Made by a program: the position numbers and the translations under genes. This document shows positions 11,501 to 22,000 of a DNA stretch of 64,000 nt, piece by piece. Position 1 is the stretch's first letter. Every line of letters starts with the position of its first letter. This stretch comes from Ascoidea rubescens DSM 1968 (lineage: Eukaryota; Ascomycota; Saccharomycetes; Ascoideales; Ascoideaceae): positions 2,554,694-2,618,693 of the forward strand of contig NW_017962913.1 of the NCBI RefSeq assembly GCF_001661345.1, in the 5' to 3' direction. A model generated the notes under the pieces. That model saw nothing but the letters and a program-made list of their open reading frames with translations, was not told the DNA's origin and did no database searches.

Positions 11501-14500
11501 CTTTGTTTTTTTTTGATAAATTTTTTTTATATTGCTATTCATAATTGTTAAACTTCAAATTTAGTGATATTATAAAAATTTAAATTAATGCATGAAACAG
11601 AAAAATTATTCAATTAATTTGCGTAGATAAAATTTTCAAAGTTATAGATCATATTTTGACAGTATTATCTTTATCTTAATCGAACAAAATAAAAGTTCAA
11701 ATTGTATTGATAAAAACCAAAACACCAAAACACCAAAAAAAAAAAAAAAACCACACCAAAATAAAAGATTCCTATTCAAAATATTGAAGTTAATTGCCTG
11801 GTTTGTTTTTCTATCTTTTCTTGTTATCTTTTCACTTAACTATAGAATAATAAATAATGTTATCAAATTTATTGGGTTATTTAGAATCCAAAATTCTAAT
11901 TGCAAAACTAACAACTCTAAGCAATTGTTACATTTCCTTGTTCATTCTCCTTTTCAATTATTTTCAATGATATTTATTATCTTTGTCTTGTTTGGTTGAA
12001 TGGTTTCTTTTAATTAAAATCTATGATTTTCAAAATTTGCTTGAATTTTAATAAATCTAATTTCTCAATTACAGATTGACCATTAACAATAAATCATTCC
12101 TCTAATAAAAAATTGAATATTTATGTGTTTTTATTTTGTTTTAATCAAAACTTTAAATCTTCAAACAAAAAATCTTGAGAAGTTTTTTTCAACAAAAAAC
12201 AGAAAAAATGAATATCAAATTACAAAATTAAAAGATAATTAGTTAGCTTAAATGTTATTGGTTTATTTAGAACTATTCTAATAAGATTACAAGATTAAAA
12301 GAGTTGGAAAAGTACAAAAATATAAAATAAAGATTAAATTCAATTACTGCCAATTATTAATATAACAATTGGTGTTTGTTTCAAAAATTGGAGAATAATC
12401 TTTGGATGATTGTTGGCTAGAATATTAAATGCCAAATTTAGTAACATTGAGTTATGAATAAGTGGGACATTTAGTCTCGATCGTTAGATCTAAGCGTAAG
12501 GTTATGTGGTAACAAAAACATTTATGCGTAAATAAGTTATGCAACTTACCGCAATAACGTTAATTTAACGTTGTCAACATCACAGAAGAATACATGCATG
12601 TGCCTCAGCCTTAACTCACAAACAATATCCGACAATACGTTAATGGACATAAATAAGCATAACAAAAGTGATTGTAGGTGAAAATTATAGTGTGTTGAAA
12701 ACTACAGAAAATTACAAAAAAACTACAAATTATATACTGTAAGCAAAGATAAAAACATGAGCACGTCAAAAATATTCTGTAATAACATTAAGAATGCAAT
12801 ATATAAACAAACCTGAATTATCAAAGATTGTAACTCATAAATTCTTTTCAAGGGTCACAAAATTGATTATGAGAGATATCAACAAAAGAGTGGTTACTTG
12901 TTGGTTTTTGATTTCCTCTAATTTTTTGTTAATTGGCCTGAGAGACTGGTATAGTTTACTGTTTAAAATTGGAAGAGCCGATAAAATCAGTTTTGATTCA
13001 ACTGTAAGTAGAAGTACAGAATCATGAAGCAAGAGAAAAAAACAACAGCAAAAAAAATTCAAACTGAATTGATGATAACAAAGGAATTGAAAAATAAAAT
13101 CATAAAACAAATATCTGAAATCTCCAATATTCAATATTCAAAAAAGATAATGATAGTGTTATGAATATTTTAAAATAAAATAGAATATAATATGATATAA
13201 TATGATATAATATAATAAAATATAATAAAATAATCACTTTTTATTCTAATAATCAAATTTGAAAATAAGAAAATAAATAAATGATTAGATGATTTTCAAT
13301 ACATCGTCTATTCGTCACAAATAACCTCATAGAATTCTTGGAAAATCTAATATATTATAAAACAAGGGGATAAATAGTGAAACTGCCTAAACATTTTCTC
13401 TCTATGTTAAGATAGGATTCTTTGAAAGAGCCCATAGGTATAATTAAATGATAAAAAAGAAATAATTTTTATTGATAAATTGATTTGAAAATAATTTAGA
13501 TCAAATTTAATGTTTCTTTTTCTGTTGTTTTTTTGTGTTTTTTTTATAAATTTTCATAAATGAATATTCAAATTTTTTTGAATTTAAGGATTTAAGATTA
13601 GACTTATTTATTAATTGTTAACTGGGAAATCGAGAGTGAGAAAGTGTGAGAAAATATGAGAATTATGAAGTATTAATTATCAATTTTGTTTTTTTAACTA
13701 AATTTTTAATATTTTTTAAAATTCCCAAAAGAAGAGAAACAAAAAAAAATAAAGTAAAAAATAATTATTAGACAAAAGAAAACAAGAGGAAGAGAAAAAA
13801 TATAAGAAAAATGCATGATCTATCTCGTTAGCCATTTTTTTTCAACTTTTTGTTTTCTTTTGTTTATTTTAAATTTATTTTTCAATCTAGTATAATTAAT
13901 ATTATAATTAATATTATAATTTGTAAGAAGATAAAACAAAGTGAAACCCAACAACCGAAAATCATCAAAAATCTCAAACAAAATTTTAAAAAAAACCTAT
14001 TAAATTGAGAAACTTTTTTTAAAAACTTTTAGAAAATTATGAAAAATTTAAAAAATTCTATGAAACTCTATAATTACCTGATCACTATTTTAGTAATATT
14101 ATCAAAAGTTGTCAGAAACTGATTTTAACATTTTTTGACTTGATACCAGTAATATTAATACAAATTGAAGATTTTGAAAGAGTATTTTCTTTAATGGTTA
14201 ATTGAAAAAAAATTAGGTTTTATATCTGGCACCAATAGCATTGGTTTTCTTTTGTTCAGTTAGAGACTTATCAAAAGCAAGAGATACTAGTGCAAGGACA
14301 TTGAAATGACAAGTTCATTAAAAGTTGAGAGAGATAACAGATGATTACTGAGCAAGCATATGGCAGAGGACTGCTTTCAGATCATAAGATGATACCTGTG
14401 AACTCCTAACTCAGTGGACTCATAAATTCACGAGTTCCTAAGAAATGAATATTAAACAGTCGCAAGATTATTATTATTAGTAGTATTAAAATTATATCAA

Positions 14501-15245
14501 TGATTATATCAATAATTATTATTATTCAAATCAAACATGGTGAAACTCGTAATCATAAATATGAAGCAGTAGAAGCAAAACCCAAAAAGAAAACCAAAGT
14601 GGTTACTGTATCATTTTCGTAAGCTTAGCACATATTCACTAACCAATTCTACTGCGCAGCAGAGCCAACCAAAGCAGCACCATCGACCGAAATACCTCTC
14701 ATCAAAACCAGCTCGACACCATGCTTCCTCAGATCCATCTCGTCCCTCAAACCATTCCTGAAAAATCAGCATCGAACCAGCGCGGCGGAAGAACCACCGC
14801 TGTGGATGCATCGCTCAAAGGGGCAAAAACAGCCCAGAAACGTTGTATCTAAGCCATGTACTGCTTTTGCGGGGAAGCGTGCGCCATATATCGGCATCGA
14901 TTAACACGTGTCTTTATGTATATTCTGTTCCTGCAGGGTGAGCATCCTGCACCCAGCCAACCGGAAAAAAGAAAAAAAAAACTGTTCCAGAACACTTCGA
15001 TGCTGGATGAGAGCTCAATGGGCATTGTTCAGTATTGTTGAACTGTTGGCCATTGTTCTTCGAGCTGCTGTTGATTTGATGCCCATGCAATCTGTTTAGC
15101 TGCCTTGGTCTCTTCTTGGGTTATTGTACTCGAGCATTGCATTTGTGTTTCACCAGAGCAAATCCACATATATTCAATACTGCCTGTGTTGCGACGTCTG
15201 CTGCCTGGATATCGTGCCATGAGACTGCTGAGAGCTGTTACTAAG
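8560..15245. other. 6.7-kb gene-free divergent intergenic region
   Basis: This lies between the divergent DUF7082 and MNN2-type starts. 8560-9300 is AT-rich. About 9620-10120 is a GC-richer island with short frames and no recognised protein. 10200-14550 is very AT-rich with no credible gene; the longest frames (11784-11999, 12794-13027) look random. 12460-12660 holds a near-palindrome around AACGTTAATTTAACGTT and an ACATGCATGT site. 14600-15245 is another GC-richer island with CACGTG at 14905-14910, next to the mannosyltransferase start. No tRNA, snRNA or transposon was recognised. Confidence 0.55.
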
Positions 15246-17000
15246 ATGCTTCAAGTCCACATAAATAATCTCAAGTTCAAGTCGAACAAAATAAAGAAAA
15301 ACAACATCTTATATCTCTCAACTTTGGTGCTAGTTTTTTTGGTTTACTCTTTGCTCAACTTGAATATCCTCCATTTGAATCTAGCTTACAGTTATAACTC
15401 TTCATTGAACAGCTTAATTGAAAAAAATGATCAAAACGAGTTTTTCAACCAAATTTTCAAACTATTTGCATTATCAAAGCCTGATTGTTTGAAGTTGTCT
15501 AAATATAAAAAATCTCCAAAGGAAATTGATCGATTAAGCTATGAAAAAACAGAAGGTCCAATATTATCTGAGTATTACCTATCAAAATTCTTACAACTAT
15601 CCAAAAAACAATACAATGATTTGTTGCAATCTCATAACAACTTGGTAAACAACTTGCCTCATAAAAATTTACTCAAAAACAAAAATTTTTATAAGGGTAA
15701 TGGAATTGTATTTGTCGGTGGCGATGACTTTAACTGGCTAAATTTATTATCCATCAAGTTTTTGAGAAACATGGGCTCAAACTTGCCAATTGAAATTTTT
15801 ATTCCTAATTTAACTTACTCTCCAAATGATCTCTTCTTTTGTGAAAACATTTTACCACAATATAACGCCGAGTGTATCTTATTGTCTTCTTATCTAAATG
15901 AAAAAACTCTAAGCACTTTCTCCTTCAAGGGTTATCAATATAAATCCTTAGCATTATTATTTTCATCTTTTGAAAATGTTTTGCTATTAGATTCTGATAA
16001 TTTGCCTGTTAAAAACCCGGACTATATATTTAAAAATTCAATCTTTAAAGAAAAGGGATTATTCATTTGGCCAGATTATTGGAAAAGAACCACAAGCCCT
16101 TTTTTTTATAAAATTGCCAATTTAAAAATATTAAATAAAAGAGTTCGATTTGGTTACAATAATATAGAAAAAATCAAAGTTCAAATTGATTCTGATTCTG
16201 AATCTGAATCTGAATCTGAAAATAAATCTAATTCCGACTTTGATTTTGATTTTGATTTAAATCTAGAGAAAAATTTCGATCAAGATTTAAACTCAAATAT
16301 AATCAATAGCAACACTGTCCCATTTCATGATAGAGAAGGCTCAATCCCAAATCCAACCTCTGAGTCTGGTCAAATCTTAATCAATAAATCATCTCATTTT
16401 AATACAATCTTATTGTCTTTATATTATAATATTTTTGGTCCAGAATATTACTATCCTTTATTATCTCAAGGTACAAGTGGTCAAGGAGACAAGGAAACAT
16501 TTTTATGTGCCAACATTGTTTTGGGTAATAGTTATTTTCAAATTAAAGAAAAAGCTGGCGCTATTGGTCAATGGATTAAAGATTCTGGTGAAGAAAAATT
16601 GAATTTTTTTGGTCATGGAATAGCTCAAAATGATCCAATCGAAGAGTACTTGTATGAACATGGTGATAGAATAGATAAAGCTAATGTAATGTTTATTCAT
16701 GCCAATTACCCTAAAATGAATCCCTTTAAATTAGTTAAAGAAAAATTATTAAAATATCATGATGGTAAAAACTATCAACGATTTTATGGCCATATTCAGA
16801 TATCAAATAATTCAATTGATTTTGAACTTCAACTCTGGTCTGTAATAAAATCTTTATTAAATGATTATAAATATGATTTGCATAAATTATTTGAAGATTT
16901 TGATGGAAAAAATATAAAACTTAGAGATGAAGTATTAAAACAGGTTGATGAATTTTATAATTACCTAGAAAAGACTTCAAAACTAAAAAATATATTATAA
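15246..17000 (+). CDS. MNN2: MNN2/MNN5-type alpha-1,2-mannosyltransferase (GT71)
   Basis: Seen: the frame is open from 15105, but the first ATGs are at 15219 and 15246. I choose 15246 (MLQVHINN...), giving 584 residues with a short basic cytoplasmic tail and one membrane segment at about residues 20-38 (ILYLSTLVLVFLVYSLL), a type II Golgi topology. GT71 blocks are clear: GNGIVFVGGDDF, YQYKSLALLFSSFENVLLLDSDN with the DxD-like LDSDN, IWPDYWKRTTSPFFY, FHDREGSIPNP, SGQILINK and SQGTSGQGDKETF. An acidic SESESESE / DFDFDFD insertion near residues 315-340 is unusual for the family. Known: these enzymes add alpha-1,2-mannose branches to N-glycan outer chains. MNN2 and MNN5 cannot be told apart here. 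Confidence 0.9.
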   Translation: MLQVHINNLKFKSNKIKKNNILYLSTLVLVFLVYSLLNLNILHLNLAYSYNSSLNSLIEKNDQNEFFNQIFKLFALSKPDCLKLSKYKKSPKEIDRLSYEKTEGPILSEYYLSKFLQLSKKQYNDLLQSHNNLVNNLPHKNLLKNKNFYKGNGIVFVGGDDFNWLNLLSIKFLRNMGSNLPIEIFIPNLTYSPNDLFFCENILPQYNAECILLSSYLNEKTLSTFSFKGYQYKSLALLFSSFENVLLLDSDNLPVKNPDYIFKNSIFKEKGLFIWPDYWKRTTSPFFYKIANLKILNKRVRFGYNNIEKIKVQIDSDSESESESENKSNSDFDFDFDLNLEKNFDQDLNSNIINSNTVPFHDREGSIPNPTSESGQILINKSSHFNTILLSLYYNIFGPEYYYPLLSQGTSGQGDKETFLCANIVLGNSYFQIKEKAGAIGQWIKDSGEEKLNFFGHGIAQNDPIEEYLYEHGDRIDKANVMFIHANYPKMNPFKLVKEKLLKYHDGKNYQRFYGHIQISNNSIDFELQLWSVIKSLLNDYKYDLHKLFEDFDGKNIKLRDEVLKQVDEFYNYLEKTSKLKNIL

Positions 17001-17912
17001 CATTTTTATTACAATCCAATTACATTTTTATTTTTTTTTTACTAATTTCATAAAAAAAAATTAGAATTCTTGTCCTCATATTCATTTTTTTTTCATCTAT
17101 TAACTCATTCACTTTATCATTTCACATCTTTTTGTTTCTTTTATTCATTTTATGTGATATACATAAATCTGTATTCATATTTCCAGTTCATCATTCCTCT
17201 ATTATTCCTTACTTTACTTCTCATTTCCTTTTGGTTGTTTCACAATGATTTTTTTATTTCCAATAATTTTTTTTTATTTACTCTCGTTTCCTTTTCAATT
17301 TTCCCCTTTTTATTTTGTTTTAAATTGGTCAATTTCAAGTTTTGTCAACTTTCTTATTACTCGTCTAATTAGTCATCACTTATAGATCTCACTACACTAC
17401 TCTAAATAAACAAGAAAAACTTCCTCACCCAAAATTAGGTCTCGTTTGTTTTTAAGTTCTGATAGAACCACAACAAGATCAGTTTCCTTTTGATATGCTG
17501 TTACAACAAAAGGATTCTGCTCTTTCTTTGAAGATCCTGTTTTGTGGTGCCAGATTTCAAAAAAATCCGACTTTTGTGTCCCTTCCGCTCAAGCAGCAAA
17601 AGCAGCAAAAGCAGCAGAAGCACCAGGAGGCGACACAAAAACAACATTTCAGCTTTATTTTGACAGCTGATTTTGCATCCATCAAGCTCGTCTTCCCAGC
17701 TTATTTATAGAGCTCCAAATCCCCCTTCCCTCTCTTTTCTTCTTTCCTTCTTTTCTATCTTTCTTTTCTTCACCAGTAAACACTACTTTTTACCAACATC
17801 ACAGTCAACTACAAAACATCATCAAGTCAATCCTCTTTTCATTAGTAATCTTTCTATAATCATTCAATCACCCTTCTTATTTCAACTTCATTACTTCACT
17901 ACTTATCTCAAA
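17001..17912. other. Intergenic, T-rich then CAG-rich promoter patch
   Basis: 17001-17450 is T-rich 3' sequence; the frame at 17070-17372 codes almost only Phe/Ser/Leu/Tyr and is rejected as a gene. About 17480-17720 is GC-richer and contains AAGCAGCA repeats (17591-17616). The pyrimidine-rich leader up to 17912 resembles a strong yeast 5' region. Confidence 0.5.
17591..17616 (+). repeat. AAGCAGCA repeat in a promoter
   Basis: A 26-bp stretch of overlapping AAGCAGCA units about 300 bp upstream of the perilipin-like start. It is identical over all 26 bases to 48474-48499 upstream of ATP19. Confidence 0.7.
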
Positions 17913-18335
17913 ATGCCTCTTCGTCAAGTTTTCGCTACCAAGCCAGTTGAATCAACTCCAGTTACAGAACCAGAAAAAACAACTCCTGAACCTGTCGCTG
18001 ATGATGCTTCAGAAATTCCTGCTGATCCTGCTGCTCCAACTGAACTTGAAAGAAGCGCCACAATGGTTTATGCTGAAAAATACAGATTGGTTGGTCCTGT
18101 AATAAAAGCTGCTAATCCTTATTTCAATCCTCCATTTCAATTTGTCAAAACACATACTGGTACTGTTGGTAAAAGATTAATAGATTCTGTTGATAGCTTT
18201 GGTGTTACAGCGTTAAAATCATTAGAAACTCATATTCCCTTTGGCTCAAAACCAAAGACAGAGCCTGAAACTGAAATTCCTGTTGTTGATGAGACTGAAC
18301 CTGCTGTTGATTCCCAAACAGTTAATAAAAATTAA
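17913..18335 (+). CDS. Small perilipin-like protein (tentative)
   Basis: Seen: the first ATG after a pyrimidine-rich leader is at 17913 (MPLRQVFATKP...), giving 140 residues. The open frame extends upstream to 17673 without an ATG. The N-terminal 45 residues are Pro/Glu/Thr/Ala-rich. A central block of about 65 residues (YRLVGPVIKAANPYF, FVKTHTGTVGKRLID, SVDSFGVTALKSLETHIPF) is amphipathic, and the tail is acidic. The run of amphipathic segments ending in a LeuGluxxxPro-Phe-like element recalls fungal perilipins (Pln1/Pet10 type), which coat lipid droplets. This is pattern resemblance only. The T-rich leader suggests good expression. It could be an unrelated small acidic protein. Confidence 0.4.
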   Translation: MPLRQVFATKPVESTPVTEPEKTTPEPVADDASEIPADPAAPTELERSATMVYAEKYRLVGPVIKAANPYFNPPFQFVKTHTGTVGKRLIDSVDSFGVTALKSLETHIPFGSKPKTEPETEIPVVDETEPAVDSQTVNKN

Positions 18336-19051
18336 TTATATTCAATTAAAATAATGCGTTTTTGATATTATATTCCGTCTTTTTTTCTCTGATTTTCTTT
18401 GCCTTTAATTTTTTTTTATTTTTGATTTGTTTCAGTACTTCTCTTTCTTCTTTTGTCCATCTATTGTCAAAGGTATTGTGTTGTTTTCTATTATCGATCA
18501 TAAATGTGATGAGTATACTATGATGTTCATAAAGTAATATGGATTTAGGAATGGTGAATAAGTATTATTATAAAAAATTGCTGATTTTAGTGGTGCCTTG
18601 TTTTTTCTCTCTTTTTTTCAAGTATATGCTTTCATATGATAGACTGGTTGGAATAATTATTCATGCTTCATGTTAATGGTTTTCTATAATTCTCCCAATA
18701 AATTTTTATTGAATTTGTTTGGTTTCTTTTACTTTATTCCTTGTCTTTTTTTTCTTCTCGATTTTTTTTCTTTCTCTTTTATTAACGTATGTATGTGTAT
18801 ATGATTAATCATTAGTGATTTCAAATAATATTAAAAATAAACTGGAATTTCTATTATTAAACACAAAGAAATCAAACTTCATATTCAAATAGCACTAAAT
18901 AAAAAAAAACTCTAGCCAACAAAATGTTAAAAACAAAATTTAAATAAAACAATCACAGTATCTTGATTAATAACAAAAAACAACAAATTTTTAAAAAAAA
19001 ATTAAAAAAAAAACTTTTAAAATACACCCATTAATATAATTTTAATTTATT
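18336..19051. other. Convergent intergenic region
   Basis: AT-rich 3' ends of the perilipin-like gene and PDS5. Nothing coding is seen; T-rich runs near 18400-18430 and 18740-18780 and A-rich runs near 18900-19010 may hold the opposing polyadenylation signals. Confidence 0.5.
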
Positions 19052-22000
19052 TTAATCTTCAATACTGCTCTCCCCGTCGAATTCGTCTCCAGTTTCACCT
19101 TCACTTTCTGAATCTCCAGCATAATTTACGATTTTTCTAGCACGACTACTTCTTCTAACTGGTGTGTTAATTGCCATTTTTTTATCTTTTTTAGCTGAAG
19201 GTGTCTTTTCAATCGATTTTCTTTTTCTTCCTCTCTTAGCTGGAGTAGTTGGAGGAATTTTGACATGTTTTTTAATCCCAGTCTCTTTTTTTTCTATTGA
19301 TATCTTCTTACTTGTAATTTTTATCTTATTTTTTAACTTATTGTTTCCATTTAAATTTAAATTTAAATTTAAATTCAAATTTCCATTTTTTCTCTTCCTG
19401 CTACTTGAAATTTTTGAAACCTCAGTTTCAACTTGACTTTGTAGTCGTTTTAAGATACTTTCTTTTATAAAAACAGTAGATGCAACTTTTTGTGCTTCTT
19501 TAGTTGATTGCATTGGAGAGAATAAATCTGCAAATAATTGAATTTTTCCTGGCCATGTTTGTAATATCCAATTTTTTTGTTTAGCAAGCGCCTTTATCAG
19601 CATACATGCTAGCTCAGACACTCTATATATACTATAGATTGAATCCGGTGGATTATCTAATTCATAAAGCTCTCCAGCAACTAATGCATCTCTATACTGT
19701 TTTATTCGATTGGAAAAATAATATAATAATGATATGTTTTCTTGTGTAGCAATGCAATCCAAATAAAATGATATATAAACCATCGCAAAACTATAAGCAA
19801 AAAATAACTTATTATCTTCAGCTTTTTGTTTTTCGTTCTCGAAATTTTCATGGTTATTATCTTCTTTTTCTTTTTCTTCAATATTCTCTTTTCCATTTTC
19901 TTCAATATTTTCTTTTCCATTTTCTTTTGCAAAGTCTTTCATTTCTTCGTCTTTCATTTCTTCATCATTGGATTCCTTCTTTATTGTGTTCAGTGTGGCT
20001 TTCTTGACTAAATCAATAAACTCATGATGATGAGTTATTAAATGTAACAATCTCACAAAACTTCTTTCAAATGTGATGTCTTTGCTTCCTTCTTTAATTT
20101 GCAATTTTCTATTAAAAGATGACTTAATCCATGTCCGGACATCAAGTTTAAATTGATCATTTGGTTCATGAGCAATAAAAAAAATTAATGGTATAAACCT
20201 TTCTGAAATTACTTGATTGTTTAAGTATTTTTTCAATTTGGTCACAAACTCTTTCCTTACATTGATATTCTCATCTTGTATAAGAAATATTAATGTGCTA
20301 ATAGTTGAAGGCCTAATCATTTTACTATAAACTGGCAATTTAGCCAATTTTAAAAACATTAAGCCAGTGTTTAATCTCAATATTGCCTGAAAATGTTTTG
20401 GAGTAGGCCAATTTGCAGATTTCTTGGAAACAATTTCTCCACCATTACTAATTAACGAAACAAACAATTTCAAAACCATCACTGCCAATTCTTCAGCATT
20501 GGGCTCGCTCTCCAAAGATTTAAGTCTATTAACAAAAACTTTAAGCGCAAAAACTTTGGCATAACACTCATCATAAACTTTATTTTCTAGCTCACCATTC
20601 CTAATCCAATCAGGATCATTTTCATCATCTGCAGAAACACGATTCTCTAAAAGAACTTCTTTGATTAAATAAGATGTTATTTCAGCTGCCTCAGGCTCTA
20701 CTAATGACTTTTGATATAAAAATAACTCGGCAATTGTAGATAAAGATGTCACAAAGTTAGAGCTTTTATAGTTCAATGGATATAATTCTTTAAAAATAGA
20801 ACTTGATAAGCTTTCATTTTGCTTAGAAAGACAAATTATTTTAATAGCATATTTGGCTTCCAATGGACTTCCATTGATTGAAAAATCTTTTAGCGAATTA
20901 AAGTAATGTTCATCTGTAGGTAAATAACTAGGATATCTTTTGAAAAAAAGAAATGAAGCTTTTAATGATTTGATATTTATATCATATGGTTTATCAACCT
21001 CCATTTCATCTTCAGAAATTTTTCCACTATTATTTGATTTAGAAGGAGATGAATCGATGATTAAATTATTTAACTCATGAATATGATTTTGAAAAACGTT
21101 TGGAATAATATTAGAAATCTGTTCTATTATTTCATTAGCGATTCTGTTAAATGGACTTGTTTCATCTTTAGTGTAGCTCATTATAATTGAAATGTTGCTT
21201 TTGTTGAAAAAAATAACACTAGATCTGTACATAAACAATTTGAAATTTTTTATCATGTCTGTTGTTGAAACTGAAATTAATTCATTCTGACCACTACTAG
21301 GAAGGTTATTGATAGTTTTAGAATCAGTCAATCTATTAAATAGTTCTTTCAACGAATTTTTAATAGTTTCATAATCACTGTCAGATGAAACGCATAGTTT
21401 TATTAAATGAAATAGCCTCCTATTATTAAGCTTGACAAATCTATCCAAAACGTTATACGTGTTTAAATTTCCAGGCATTTGAACACATAGCCATTGTAAT
21501 ACCTTATTAATATTTTTCTCTAGAAGTTCTTTTTGTTTCTGATCTGATATAGTCCCCCCATTAAATTTCTCGCATAAATTTAACAAAGTGAGGAATGCTT
21601 CTGATAAACGTTTCTGTCGTTTGTTAAAAGCCTGAAATGATTTTAGAGCCCTATCATCTAAAGAATTTAAAATATATAAAAGTCTTTTTACACGGATTTC
21701 ATTATTAGATTCAATTGGAAAGAAATGTTCAAATAATGTAATATCAACAGAATAATTAATTTCTTTGTCGTTAATATAAATTAAATTAAAAATGCTATTT
21801 GGAATCCATGAAACCAAATCTTTTAGAGGATTTTCCTTATCCTTTTGTTTTTCCTTTTCATCGGTGGTAGTACCATTTTTATTATTGAGATCTGAAGAAT
21901 CGTCCTTTTTATTATCTTTTTGCTTGATAGTGCTAAAATTGTCAAGGTCTAAAGATATTAAATCATTAATGGCATAATTATACAAATTTCCCAATATTTT

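Noticed and set aside
12460-12660. Patch of less AT-rich sequence with near-palindromes, considered as tRNA, snRNA or centromere element
   Set aside because: No B-box (GGTTCRANYCC), no U1/U2/U5/U6 core and no known point-centromere CDE pattern was seen.
12794-13134. 77- and 99-codon frames on opposite strands
   Set aside because: They overlap each other, start with doubtful codons, and resemble random translation of AT-rich DNA.
15105-15245. N-terminal extension of the mannosyltransferase from 15105
   Set aside because: It begins with TTG, not ATG; the part before 15219 is GC-island sequence and would bury the type II membrane anchor.
17070-17372. 100-codon frame rich in Phe, Leu, Ser and Tyr
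   Set aside because: It is the translation of a T-rich 3' region with no other support.
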